Positions 18,058 to 26,477 of a stretch of 64,000 bases of DNA are shown piece after piece. The number at the start of each line of letters is the position of its first letter. The stretch's first letter is position 1. The notes under the pieces are model-generated. The model was given only the letters and a program-made list of their open reading frames with translations. It was not told where the DNA came from and searched no databases. Source of the DNA: Pseudomonas sp. 6D_7.1_Bac1 (lineage in GTDB: Bacteria > Pseudomonadota > Gammaproteobacteria > Pseudomonadales > Pseudomonadaceae). The DNA lies in NCBI RefSeq assembly GCF_025465945.1, contig NZ_JANLNW010000072.1, forward strand, positions 62,001 through 126,000, in the 5' to 3' direction. A program made the position numbers and the translations under genes.

Positions 18058-19212
18058 TTACTCTGCTTCCTTGACCGGTGCTGGCGGCGGACGCAGGCCG
18101 ATTTCTGCGGTCATCTTGAGCTCCTTGCCATTGCGCATGACCTGGACGGTGACCTTGTCGGTCGGCTTGATCCGTGCAACCTGATTCATCGAACGGCGGC
18201 CATCGCCGGCCGGTTCGCCGTCAATGCTGAGAATCACATCGCCCAATTGCAGGCCGGCTTTTTGCGCCGGACCATCGCGGAAAATCCCCGCCACGACGAT
18301 ACCCGGACGCCCGGAAAGGCCGTACGACTCTGCCAGCTCCTGGCTCAACGGCTGCACTTCAATCCCGAGCCAGCCGCGAATCACCTGACCGTGCTCGATG
18401 ATCGACTTCATCACTTCCATCGCCAGTTTGATCGGGATCGCGAAGCCAATGCCCTGAGAACCACCGGACTTGGAGAAAATCGCGGTGTTGATCCCGGTGA
18501 GGTTGCCGTTGGCATCTACCAGCGCACCGCCGGAGTTGCCTGGGTTGATCGCGGCGTCGGTCTGGATGAAGTCTTCGTAGTTGTTCAGGCCCAGCTGATT
18601 ACGCCCCGTGGCGCTGATGATGCCCATGGTCACGGTCTGGCCGACGCCAAACGGGTTGCCGATGGCCAGCGCGACATCGCCGACGCGCACGCTTTCGGAA
18701 CGGCCGACGGTGATTGACGGCAGGTTTTTCAAATCGATTTTCAGCACCGCGAGGTCGGTTTCCGGGTCGCTGCCGATCACGCGTGCGAGGGTTTCACGAC
18801 CATCCTTGAGTGCAACAACAATCTGGTCGGCGCCTGTGGTCACGTGGTTGTTGGTCAGCAAGTAACCTTCCGGGCTCATGATCACCCCGGAACCGAGGCT
18901 CGATTCCATGCGCTTCTGCTTGGGCTCGTTGTCGCCGAAGAACCGCCGGAACTGCGGGTCTTCAAACAGCGGATGGCTGGTTTTGTTGACCACTTTGGTG
19001 GTGTAGAGGTTGACCACCGCCGGTGCGGCGATAACCACGGCGTCGGCGTAAGACACTGGCCCCTGTTGGGTCTGAGTGGTTTGTGGGGCTTGCTGCAGGT
19101 TCACATCCAGGCTTGGCAGTCCGACCCATTGTGGGTAACGCTGGATAATCAACAACGCGATAAGCACGCCGGCAAGCAGCGGCCAGCCGAAAAAACGCAG
19201 ACCCTTAAGCAT
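18058..19212 (-). CDS. algW: Periplasmic site-1 serine protease AlgW (DegS/HtrA family)
   Basis: A 384-residue HtrA-family protease with an N-terminal membrane anchor (about 8-24), a trypsin-like domain and one C-terminal PDZ domain (about 280-375). The triad is complete: His123 in LLTNNHVT, Asp153 in TDLAVLKID, Ser227 in NPGNSGGAL. In pseudomonads AlgW starts cleavage of anti-sigma factor MucA and so activates AlgU. The location after hisC is conserved in the genus. A REPIN lies downstream. Confidence 0.95.
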   Translation of the reverse strand: MLKGLRFFGWPLLAGVLIALLIIQRYPQWVGLPSLDVNLQQAPQTTQTQQGPVSYADAVVIAAPAVVNLYTTKVVNKTSHPLFEDPQFRRFFGDNEPKQKRMESSLGSGVIMSPEGYLLTNNHVTTGADQIVVALKDGRETLARVIGSDPETDLAVLKIDLKNLPSITVGRSESVRVGDVALAIGNPFGVGQTVTMGIISATGRNQLGLNNYEDFIQTDAAINPGNSGGALVDANGNLTGINTAIFSKSGGSQGIGFAIPIKLAMEVMKSIIEHGQVIRGWLGIEVQPLSQELAESYGLSGRPGIVVAGIFRDGPAQKAGLQLGDVILSIDGEPAGDGRRSMNQVARIKPTDKVTVQVMRNGKELKMTAEIGLRPPPAPVKEAE

Positions 19213-19252
19213 TGAACAAATCCTGGGAGGTTACGGAGAGCCTTCCACGGCC

Positions 19253-19272
19253 CATAATGTTGCGCATTATAC
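19253..19272. promoter_or_regulatory. Small inverted repeat in the algW/Nif3 divergent promoter
   Basis: ATAATG and CATTAT arms flank TTGCG within the 102-base divergent gap. It could be an operator or simply promoter -10 sequence for either gene; no stronger signal is visible there. Confidence 0.3.
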
Positions 19273-19314
19273 GAGGCCGCGCGCGCCTCTGAACGGGATA
19301 TTTAGGAGTCTTTT

Positions 19315-20073
19315 ATGGCCGTTGCCCTGAGCACCCTGGTAGAAGAAGCGGACCGTTACCTCGCCAGTTCACGAATTGCCGACTATTGCCCCAACGGCCT
19401 GCAAGTCGAAGGTCGGCCGCAGGTCATGCGCATCGTCAGCGGCGTCACGGCCAGCCAGGCATTGCTCGATGCCGCAGTCGAAGCCAAGGCCGATCTGGTG
19501 CTGGTGCACCACGGCTACTTCTGGAAAGGCGAGAACCCCTGCATTACCGGTATGAAGCAGCGTAGGCTCAAAACCTTGCTCAAGCACGATATCAGCCTCC
19601 TGGCCTATCACTTGCCGCTGGATCTGCATCCGGAAGTGGGCAACAACGTGCAACTGGCTCGTCAACTGGACATCACCGTCGAAGGCCCGCTGGACCCGGA
19701 AAACCTCAAAGTGGTCGGCCTGGTCGGCTCCCTCGCCGAACCCATGACCGCGCGCGACTTTGCCCGTCATGTGCAAGAAGCCATGGGCCGTGAGCCGTTG
19801 CTGATCGAAGGTAGCGAGATGGTCCGGCGTGTCGGCTGGTGCACGGGCGGTGGTCAGGGCTATATCGATCAGGCGGTGCTGGCCGGTGTCGACTTGTACC
19901 TGAGCGGTGAGGCGTCCGAGCAAACCTTCCACAGCGCCCGTGAAAACGACATCAGTTTCATCGCCGCTGGCCATCACGCCACCGAACGCTACGGTGTGCA
20001 GGCGCTGGGGGAATATCTGGCGCGACGGTTTGCCCTTGAACACATCTTCATCGACTGCCCAAACCCGATATAA
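19315..20073 (+). CDS. Nif3-like dinuclear metal-center hexameric protein (YbgI family)
   Basis: A 252-residue Nif3/YbgI protein, a toroidal hexamer with a dinuclear metal site whose physiological substrate is unsettled. Metal ligands are visible in LVHHGYFWKGENP (His65, His66) and near the C-terminus in AAGHHATERYG. The CPNGLQVEG segment near the N-terminus is a family signature. It is divergent from algW, with a GGAG site before the ATG. Confidence 0.92.
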   Translation: MAVALSTLVEEADRYLASSRIADYCPNGLQVEGRPQVMRIVSGVTASQALLDAAVEAKADLVLVHHGYFWKGENPCITGMKQRRLKTLLKHDISLLAYHLPLDLHPEVGNNVQLARQLDITVEGPLDPENLKVVGLVGSLAEPMTARDFARHVQEAMGREPLLIEGSEMVRRVGWCTGGGQGYIDQAVLAGVDLYLSGEASEQTFHSARENDISFIAAGHHATERYGVQALGEYLARRFALEHIFIDCPNPI

Positions 20074-20271
20074 AGCGCATTCTGCAGCTGCCGAAGGTTC
20101 GGGCCGCGTTCGGACGATCTTTTGGCTGATGCCGGGGCATTACGCACCCGGAAACTTTTGTTCGTAGTCTTTTTGTAGCCATTTGTAGCAGGAACCTTCA
20201 ATCCGATCCGCTTTACCGCTAGTCTGCGGACATCTGCAATGCCGACAACAGTACTTCAATAAGAGTTGGCT

Positions 20272-23010
20272 ATGACTGACCTGTTCCGAATCCAGAGGCC
20301 TTCCAGCGCGGCGATGCCTGTGCTGGAGGGGCGTTTTTACCGACCACCCTTGCCCGACGGCTATGTGCTGCGGCCTCGCCTGTGCGAGCGGCTGAGTGCA
20401 GGGTTGCAGGGGCGATTGCTGCTGGTCAGTGCGCCTGCAGGGTTCGGTAAAAGCTCGTTGGCGGTGGAGTTCTGTCAGAGCCTGCCGGCGCATTGGCACA
20501 GTCTCTGGCTGGGGTTGAGTCCGCGCGACAACGATCCCGGGCGCTTCCTCGAACGGCTGCTTGAAGGGTTGCAACACTATTTTCCGACGTTGGGCAGCCA
20601 GTCCCTTGGCCTGCTGAAAATGCGCCAACGCCATCAACCGTTCGCCTTCGAAGAATGGCTGGACGGCTTGCTCGACGAACTGGCGACTCGCCTGTCCCCG
20701 AGCATGCCGCTGCTGCTGGTCCTGGATGACTACCATCTGGCCCAGGGCCCGGTGCTCGATCGCTGCCTGCAATTTTTCCTCAATCATTTGCCCGATGGCC
20801 TGCTGGTGCTGGTGACCAGTCGCCAGCGCCCCGACTGGCACCTGGCGCGTTTGCGCCTGTCGCGACAATTGCTTGAGCTGCACGAACAGGACCTGCGCCT
20901 GACCCATGACGAATCCCTGGCCTTGCTGGATCGACACAGCAGTTCATTGCGTGGCGAGGCGCTGGAGAGTCTGATCCAGCGCAGCGAAGGCTGGGTCGCG
21001 GGGTTGCGTTTCTGGTTGCTGGCCGCCTCCGAAGCGGGGAATGGCGGCGCGTTGCCGCAGCCGCTGCACGGTGGCGAAGGCTTGATACGCGATTACCTGC
21101 TTGAAGAGGTCATCGATTGCCTGCCCGCCGAGGTGCAGTCATTTTTGTACGACACCGCACCGCAAGAGCGCTTTTGCAGCGAACTCTGCGATGCCGTGCG
21201 CGAGGCCCATGACAGCGCCGAGATCCTGCGCTTCCTGCTGTCCCATCAGGTGTTCCTGGTGCCGCTCGACGAGCACGGTCACTGGTATCGTTATCACCAT
21301 CTGTTTTCCGACCTGCTGCGCAGCCGGCCGACCGCCAATGCCATGGTGCCCACCGCGAGCCTGCACTTGCGCGCCTGTCGCTGGTTCAACGCCCAGGGTT
21401 TGCTCGATGAGGCGGTAGAGCAGGCGTTGCGCGCCGGGCACCTGGATGTGGCGGCGAACCTGGTGCAGAACCTTTCCGAAGAACAACTGCTGGCCGAACA
21501 GAACGTCGGCATGCTGCTGCGCTGGAAAATGGACTTGCCCGACAGCCTGCTGATCAGCACCCCGCGGCTGATCGTGTTGTACAGCTGGGCATTGGGATTG
21601 GCCTGTCAGCTGGATGCCGCTGAAGAGTTGGCCAACCACTTGAGCCGCTTTCTGCCGGCGCCTTCGGCTACTGCACAAAAATCCATGTTGGCGCAGTGGC
21701 TGGCGCTGAGCGGGATCATCGCCCGCGGTCGCGGCCAGCGTGAACTGACACTGATGTACTGCACCGAAGCGCTGGAGAGCCTGCCGCACAAACGTTACGG
21801 CCAGCGCCTGGTATGCCTGTCGACCTTGTCCAATCTGGCGATCGCCGACGCGGATTTGTGGCGCGCCCGGGGGTTGAACCGTGAGTCGCTGGAACTGGCG
21901 CAACGGGTCGGCAACCCGCTGTTCGAGGCGCTGGCCCATTACGACCGCGCGCGGGTGCTGCAAGCGCGGGGGGAGATTCTCCGCTCGCTGGACGAAGTGC
22001 ATCAGGGCCAGCAACGCTTGCAGGGGTTATCGCCGCAGCGGCTATACGCGGTTCGCGCACGGCTGACCTTGTATGAAGGTTTTCTACTGACCTTGCGCCT
22101 GCAACCCGAAGCCGGGTTGGCGCGTTTGCGAGCGGGTTTGAACGAAGCGCGGGCCTGTCGCGACATCAGCGTGCTGATCGGTCACTGCGTGATCGCCAAG
22201 CTTGAGGGCAGCAACGGCGAGTTCGCCAGGGCCTTTGCCGAACTGGCCGAGGCCGAGCGGCTGATGCACATCTGGGACGTGCCGCCGATTTACTACCTGG
22301 CGATGATCACACTGGTCAAATGCGAGCTTTGGCTGGCTCAGGGCCGCACCGATCTGGCCGAAGCCTGGCTGACACGGTTGGGCCAGACCTATAACGGAGA
22401 GCAGGCCGCGGCACCACCGGAGTTTCATCCGCAAATGCCACTGCACATCGAATTGCAACAAGCGCTTCTGGAAGCCATTCAAGCGCAGCCGATGCTGGCC
22501 GAAGGGCGTCTCAACGCACTGTTGGAACACGGGCAGAAGACCGGACGGCAGATGCTCAGCGTGATGGCGTTGAATCAGAAGGTCGCGCTGCTGCTGAACA
22601 CTGGCCGCGAACCAGAGGCGCGTCAGGCCTTGGTTCAGGCGTTCGAGGCGGCGGCCGGTGGCGTCCTGCAACCTTTCGAATGGTTGCTGCGCGAACGCCC
22701 GGACTGGCTGCGCGAGCAACTGGCGCACTGTCCGCCCGGTGCATTGCGTGAGAGCCTGGTCGAGCGTTTGCCCCAAGTGGCGGCCCGCGAGACTGCAGAA
22801 CCGCAGCACCCCGGCGAAACCCTCAGCGCCCGTGAACAGGCGGTATTGCAATTGATCGCTCAAGGCTGCTCGAACCAGGAAATCAGCGATCAGTTGTTTA
22901 TCTCGCTGCACACCGTCAAGACCCACGCCAGCCACATCAACAGCAAACTCGGCGTCGAACGCCGCACCCAGGCAGTGGCCCGGGCCAAGGAGTTGGGGTT
23001 GTTGGTGTAG
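20272..23010 (+). CDS. MalT-like LuxR-family ATP-dependent transcriptional regulator
   Basis: A 912-residue protein with the layout of the large MalT/LAL-type activators: a P-loop NTPase domain (Walker A APAGFGKS at 54-61, Walker B-like LLLVLDDYH), a long helical TPR-type region and a C-terminal LuxR HTH (about 851-912, LSAREQAVLQLIAQG... VKTHASHI). Such proteins bind an inducer through the TPR region, then oligomerise with ATP and activate promoters. The ATG at 20272 is used; a TTG six bases earlier is possible. The inducer is unknown, but the gene stands beside the flavin-monooxygenase cluster and may control it. Confidence 0.9.
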   Translation: MTDLFRIQRPSSAAMPVLEGRFYRPPLPDGYVLRPRLCERLSAGLQGRLLLVSAPAGFGKSSLAVEFCQSLPAHWHSLWLGLSPRDNDPGRFLERLLEGLQHYFPTLGSQSLGLLKMRQRHQPFAFEEWLDGLLDELATRLSPSMPLLLVLDDYHLAQGPVLDRCLQFFLNHLPDGLLVLVTSRQRPDWHLARLRLSRQLLELHEQDLRLTHDESLALLDRHSSSLRGEALESLIQRSEGWVAGLRFWLLAASEAGNGGALPQPLHGGEGLIRDYLLEEVIDCLPAEVQSFLYDTAPQERFCSELCDAVREAHDSAEILRFLLSHQVFLVPLDEHGHWYRYHHLFSDLLRSRPTANAMVPTASLHLRACRWFNAQGLLDEAVEQALRAGHLDVAANLVQNLSEEQLLAEQNVGMLLRWKMDLPDSLLISTPRLIVLYSWALGLACQLDAAEELANHLSRFLPAPSATAQKSMLAQWLALSGIIARGRGQRELTLMYCTEALESLPHKRYGQRLVCLSTLSNLAIADADLWRARGLNRESLELAQRVGNPLFEALAHYDRARVLQARGEILRSLDEVHQGQQRLQGLSPQRLYAVRARLTLYEGFLLTLRLQPEAGLARLRAGLNEARACRDISVLIGHCVIAKLEGSNGEFARAFAELAEAERLMHIWDVPPIYYLAMITLVKCELWLAQGRTDLAEAWLTRLGQTYNGEQAAAPPEFHPQMPLHIELQQALLEAIQAQPMLAEGRLNALLEHGQKTGRQMLSVMALNQKVALLLNTGREPEARQALVQAFEAAAGGVLQPFEWLLRERPDWLREQLAHCPPGALRESLVERLPQVAARETAEPQHPGETLSAREQAVLQLIAQGCSNQEISDQLFISLHTVKTHASHINSKLGVERRTQAVARAKELGLLV

Positions 23011-23025
23011 GTCAAATCACCTGAA

Positions 23026-23580
23026 TCAAAACCCTTCCAACGCCTGCAACCCGCAAAACTTGCGCTGCGAATAGGCCAGCGGCGCGCCTTCACGGCTTTT
23101 CACCGCGACGACTTTACCGACATACACCGTGTGGGTGCCAAGGTCCATTTGGTGGGCGATCTCGCAGTCGAAACTCGCCAGGGCATTGTCCAGCAGCGGT
23201 GCGCCGGTGGTGTGCGGCGTCCAGTCGGCGCAGGTGAAACGGTCGGCGTTTTCCAGTTTGATCTGCCCGGCGAACACCTGCGCCACCGGCCGTTGCTCGG
23301 TCTCGATGACGTTCACACAGAAGCAACCGTTCAGGTCGATGGCTTTCGAGGCCAGGTTGCTGCGGTTCACGCAGACCAGCAGCATCGGCGGTTCGGCCGA
23401 GACCGAGGTCATGGCGCTGACGGTCACGCCGAAACGGCCGCCGCTGCCATCGGTAGTAATCACCGTCACTCCGGTAGCGCATTGGCCCATGGCCGCAATG
23501 AATTGCGCCGGATCGGCCGCAGGGGTTGGCTGGCTCAAGGTGCTGACTTTGTCTTGCTGAAAACGCACGGACCCATTCAT
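23026..23580 (-). CDS. Flavin reductase (HpaC-like) for a two-component monooxygenase
   Basis: A 184-residue flavin reductase-like FMN-binding protein that would supply reduced FAD/FMN to the neighbouring HpaB-type oxygenase. Typical blocks are FIAAMGQCATGVTVITTDG, FGVTVSAMTSVSAEPPMLLVCVN and the NALASFDCEI... HTVYVGKVVAV end. The ATG at 23580 follows a GAGG site; earlier in-frame starts give an unconserved leader. It is divergent from the monooxygenase gene at 23805. Confidence 0.9.
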   Translation of the reverse strand: MNGSVRFQQDKVSTLSQPTPAADPAQFIAAMGQCATGVTVITTDGSGGRFGVTVSAMTSVSAEPPMLLVCVNRSNLASKAIDLNGCFCVNVIETEQRPVAQVFAGQIKLENADRFTCADWTPHTTGAPLLDNALASFDCEIAHQMDLGTHTVYVGKVVAVKSREGAPLAYSQRKFCGLQALEGF

Positions 23581-23652
23581 CGCACACATCCTCTTCATTT
23601 CGGATTTGATGAGTCGATTCTGCGAGGGCGCGGCCAATACCGAAATTAGTTA

Positions 23653-23734
23653 ATTTGTGGCGGCTGAAGCTAAAAAGCCTAAGCCCAGTTTTTAGCTGGG
23701 CAACAACCACAAATAACCTCATTTATTTGTGGTT
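23653..23734. promoter_or_regulatory. Operator-like inverted repeats between the flavin reductase and monooxygenase genes
   Basis: Two strong inverted repeats lie in the divergent promoter region. AACCACAAAT at 23705-23714 and its exact complement at 23725-23734 form perfect 10-bp arms with a 10-bp spacer. AGCTAAAAA at 23668-23676 and TTTTTAGCT at 23689-23697 are perfect 9-bp arms with a 12-bp spacer. An extra half site ATTTGTGG is at 23653-23660. The spacing fits a dimeric regulator; which one is unknown. Confidence 0.6.
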
Positions 23735-23804
23735 AGCCTCATGAACAGAATGGCCCCAGACACAGCGCCCAGCGCGAACCGTTGGCACATCATGGGGATT
23801 CACA

Positions 23805-25307
23805 ATGATCAGAACAGGCGAGCAGTACCGCGATTCCATCCGCGACGGCCGTGAGGTTTACATCAACGGCGAACGCGTGACGGATGTGCCGTCCCACCCG
23901 GCGTTCAAGCCGCTGGTGGATGTACGGGCGCGGATCTATGACATGCAGCACGACGCCGCGACCAAAAGCACAATGACTTATCAGGACGAGCGCGGCGAAA
24001 GCCACGCCATCGGCCTCAAGTTGCCGCGCACCCAGCAGGACTGGTGGGACAAGCGCAACTCCACCGACGCGGTGCTCAATGACATCGGCGGTGTAGTGAC
24101 CCGCGTTGGCGATGAAACCGTCGGCGAAATGTGGTCGCTGTTCGACGGCCAGGACGTGCTCAACGAGGTCAACCCGCAGTTTTCGGCGAACATCCGCAAC
24201 CACATCGACAAAGTGCTCTACAGCGACACCTTCCACGTCTCGGCCAACACCGACCCCAAGGGCGACCGCTCCAAGCGCCCACAGGACCAGGACCCGGACA
24301 TGCTGTTGCACGTGGTCAAGGAAACCGACGCCGGGATCATCGTCCGCGGCGCCAAATATGAAACCGCCGCCGCCTACTCGAACCAGGCGTTCACCAAACC
24401 CACCATCGCCAACTGGGGCAACTCCGAGCTGTCGAATTACGCGGTCGGCTTCATCTGCGACCTGAGTTCGCCAGGCTTGAAGTTCATCTGCCGCAGCGGT
24501 TTTGCCGGGCGTGGCAGCAGCGACGACTACCCGTTGGCCAACCGCTTCGATGAAGTCGATGCGCTGGTGATTTTCGACAACGTGCTGATCCCGTGGGAAA
24601 ACGTGCTGTTCTATCAGCACACCAAAGCCGCGACCTTTATTCGTTCGACCTTGCACCGCTACAGCGCCTTCGCGTTCGTGCAGCGCAACCTGAAAGTGGC
24701 AGACATGCTGATCGGCGCGGCGCTGTTCAACGCCCGTCAAACCGGCCTGGAAAACCAGCAGGCGGTACAGGAAAAACTTGCTCAACTGGCCTGCTACCGC
24801 GAAGGCATCAACGCGCACCTGACGGCGTCCATCGCACTGGCCGAGAAGAGCCCTGGCGGCTTGCTGATGCCGAACCAGTCGCTGCTCTACACCGGTCGGG
24901 TGCTGGCGACTTCGCAATTGCACAACATGACTCACATCGCTCGCGAACTGTGCGGCGGACAGATCTGCGTGACCCCGGACGCGGCGACCTTCAATCACCC
25001 GGAAGCCGGCAAGTGGCTGGACAAGTACTACTCGGTCAACGACGACTGGGTCGCCGAAGACCGGCGCAAGCTGCTGGCCTTCGCCCGCGACCTGATGAAC
25101 TCAGACTACGCCGGGCACCGCCTGACGTTCCAGTTGTTCGCCCAGTCGCCACCCTTCGCCCACTTGGCGGCGGTGTACCGCAACTTCGACTGGGACGGTC
25201 CGCTGGACTTCGTGCGCAAGTCCGCCGGTTTGTCCGACCGGGTGATGGGCGCGGCCAAGGCCCCGATTGCCGCCGCACCGGCGCCGAAGATCGCCTTGAA
25301 GGCCTGA
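23805..25307 (+). CDS. HpaB-family flavin-dependent monooxygenase, oxygenase component
   Basis: A 500-residue protein of the 4-hydroxyphenylacetate 3-hydroxylase (HpaB) family, group D flavin monooxygenases with an acyl-CoA dehydrogenase-like fold. Seen are the N-terminal MIRTGEQYRDSIRDGREVYINGERV, typical of the family, and the C-terminal KLLAFARDLMNSDYAGHRLTFQLF segment. No extradiol dioxygenase or hpa genes lie nearby, so ordinary 4-hydroxyphenylacetate catabolism is unlikely. The Rid, DUF1028 and M20 genes downstream instead suggest oxidation of a nitrogenous substrate. The true substrate is unknown. Confidence 0.88.
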   Translation: MIRTGEQYRDSIRDGREVYINGERVTDVPSHPAFKPLVDVRARIYDMQHDAATKSTMTYQDERGESHAIGLKLPRTQQDWWDKRNSTDAVLNDIGGVVTRVGDETVGEMWSLFDGQDVLNEVNPQFSANIRNHIDKVLYSDTFHVSANTDPKGDRSKRPQDQDPDMLLHVVKETDAGIIVRGAKYETAAAYSNQAFTKPTIANWGNSELSNYAVGFICDLSSPGLKFICRSGFAGRGSSDDYPLANRFDEVDALVIFDNVLIPWENVLFYQHTKAATFIRSTLHRYSAFAFVQRNLKVADMLIGAALFNARQTGLENQQAVQEKLAQLACYREGINAHLTASIALAEKSPGGLLMPNQSLLYTGRVLATSQLHNMTHIARELCGGQICVTPDAATFNHPEAGKWLDKYYSVNDDWVAEDRRKLLAFARDLMNSDYAGHRLTFQLFAQSPPFAHLAAVYRNFDWDGPLDFVRKSAGLSDRVMGAAKAPIAAAPAPKIALKA

Positions 25308-25371
25308 GTCTTTTGAACGCCTGACCCTGGGCGGTCAGGCATCCCCCCCGTTTCGAACACAGGTTCTCAGC

Positions 25372-25800
25372 ATGAGCACACCGACGCACACCCGCATTCG
25401 CATGTTCAACACCAAGGAAACCTACCCGAACCAGACCCTCGACAACGACCTTTGCCAGGCGGTGGTCGCCGGCAATACCGTGTACGTGCGCGGTCAGGTC
25501 GGCACCGATTTTACCGGCAAACTGGTGGGCCTCGGCGACCCACGGGCCCAGGCCGAGCAGGCGATGAAAAACCTCAAGCAACTGCTGGAGGAGGCCGGCA
25601 GCGACCTCAGCCACATCGTCAAAACCACCACCTACATCACCGACCCGCGCTTTCGTGAACCGGTCTACCGGGAGATCGGCAAGTGGCTCAAGGGCGTGTT
25701 TCCGATCTCCACCGGGCTGGTGGTCGCAGGTTTGGGGCAGGCGGAATGGCTGATGGAAATCGACGTGATTGCAGTGATCCCGGATGAGGAGCGGCGCTGA
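25372..25800 (+). CDS. Rid-family protein lacking the RidA catalytic arginine
   Basis: A 142-residue YjgF/YER057c/UK114 (Rid) fold protein. Archetypal RidA deaminates reactive enamines/imines and needs an Arg in an FPARS-type motif. Here the matching place reads F-P-I-S-T (residues 110-114), so Ser113 replaces the Arg. By family knowledge such proteins belong to Rid subgroups other than RidA itself, many of them tied to specific catabolic clusters. The stop overlaps the DUF1028 start by one base, which points to coupled expression. Confidence 0.88.
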   Translation: MSTPTHTRIRMFNTKETYPNQTLDNDLCQAVVAGNTVYVRGQVGTDFTGKLVGLGDPRAQAEQAMKNLKQLLEEAGSDLSHIVKTTTYITDPRFREPVYREIGKWLKGVFPISTGLVVAGLGQAEWLMEIDVIAVIPDEERR

Positions 25801-26477
25801 TGACTTTTTCCATCGTCGGCCGTTGCGCCGAAACTGGACAACTGGGGATCGCCATCAGTTCGTCGAGCATTGCTGTCGGCGCTCGTTGCCCCTGGCTGCG
25901 TGCCGGCACCGGAGCGGTGGCGACCCAGAACATCACGTTGCCGGCCCTGGGCCCGGAAATTCTCGACCTGCTCGGCTCCGGGGAGAACCCTGAAGCCGCG
26001 CTCGATAAAGCCCTGACCCGGCATGGCTTCAGCCAATACCGGCAAGTAGCGTTGATCGATCAGCATGGTGCCACGGCGTTTTTCACCGGCAGCCAGGCGT
26101 TGGGCGTGAACAACGCGGTGGCCGGTGAGCAATGCGTGGCTGCCGGAAATCTGCTGGCGGACCCACAGGTGATTCAAGCGATGGTCACGGCGTTTGAAGC
26201 CGGTGCCGGCGAGTTGCTGGCCGACCGTTTGCTCGCGGCCATGCAGGCTGCCATGACTGCTGGCGGTGAAGCCGGGCCGGTGCATTCGGCGGCGTTGTCG
26301 GTGGTCGGCGATCTGCTGTGGCCGGTGGTCGATTTGCGGGTGGACTGGGCCGAGCAGGACCCGATTGGGCAACTGAGTCAGTTGTGGCAGGCCTATCGGC
26401 CGCAAATGGATGATTATGTGATCCGCGCGTTGAACCCGACGCTGGCCCCGAGCTACGGCGTGCCCGGTGATGAATGA
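25800..26477 (+). CDS. DUF1028 family protein (Ntn-hydrolase-like, function unknown)
   Basis: A 225-residue DUF1028 protein. The family N-terminus TFSIVGRCAETGQLGIAISSSSIAVGARCPW and the GAVATQNITLPALGPEIL block are clear. The family often occurs beside Rid and amidase genes, but its reaction is not established. It overlaps the Rid gene by one base and the M20 gene by four (ATGA), so the three are surely co-expressed. Confidence 0.88.
   Translation: MTFSIVGRCAETGQLGIAISSSSIAVGARCPWLRAGTGAVATQNITLPALGPEILDLLGSGENPEAALDKALTRHGFSQYRQVALIDQHGATAFFTGSQALGVNNAVAGEQCVAAGNLLADPQVIQAMVTAFEAGAGELLADRLLAAMQAAMTAGGEAGPVHSAALSVVGDLLWPVVDLRVDWAEQDPIGQLSQLWQAYRPQMDDYVIRALNPTLAPSYGVPGDE

Noticed and set aside
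23805..25307. Standard 4-hydroxyphenylacetate (hpa) degradation operon
   Set aside because: Only the oxygenase and reductase families match; homoprotocatechuate dioxygenase and later hpa genes are absent.
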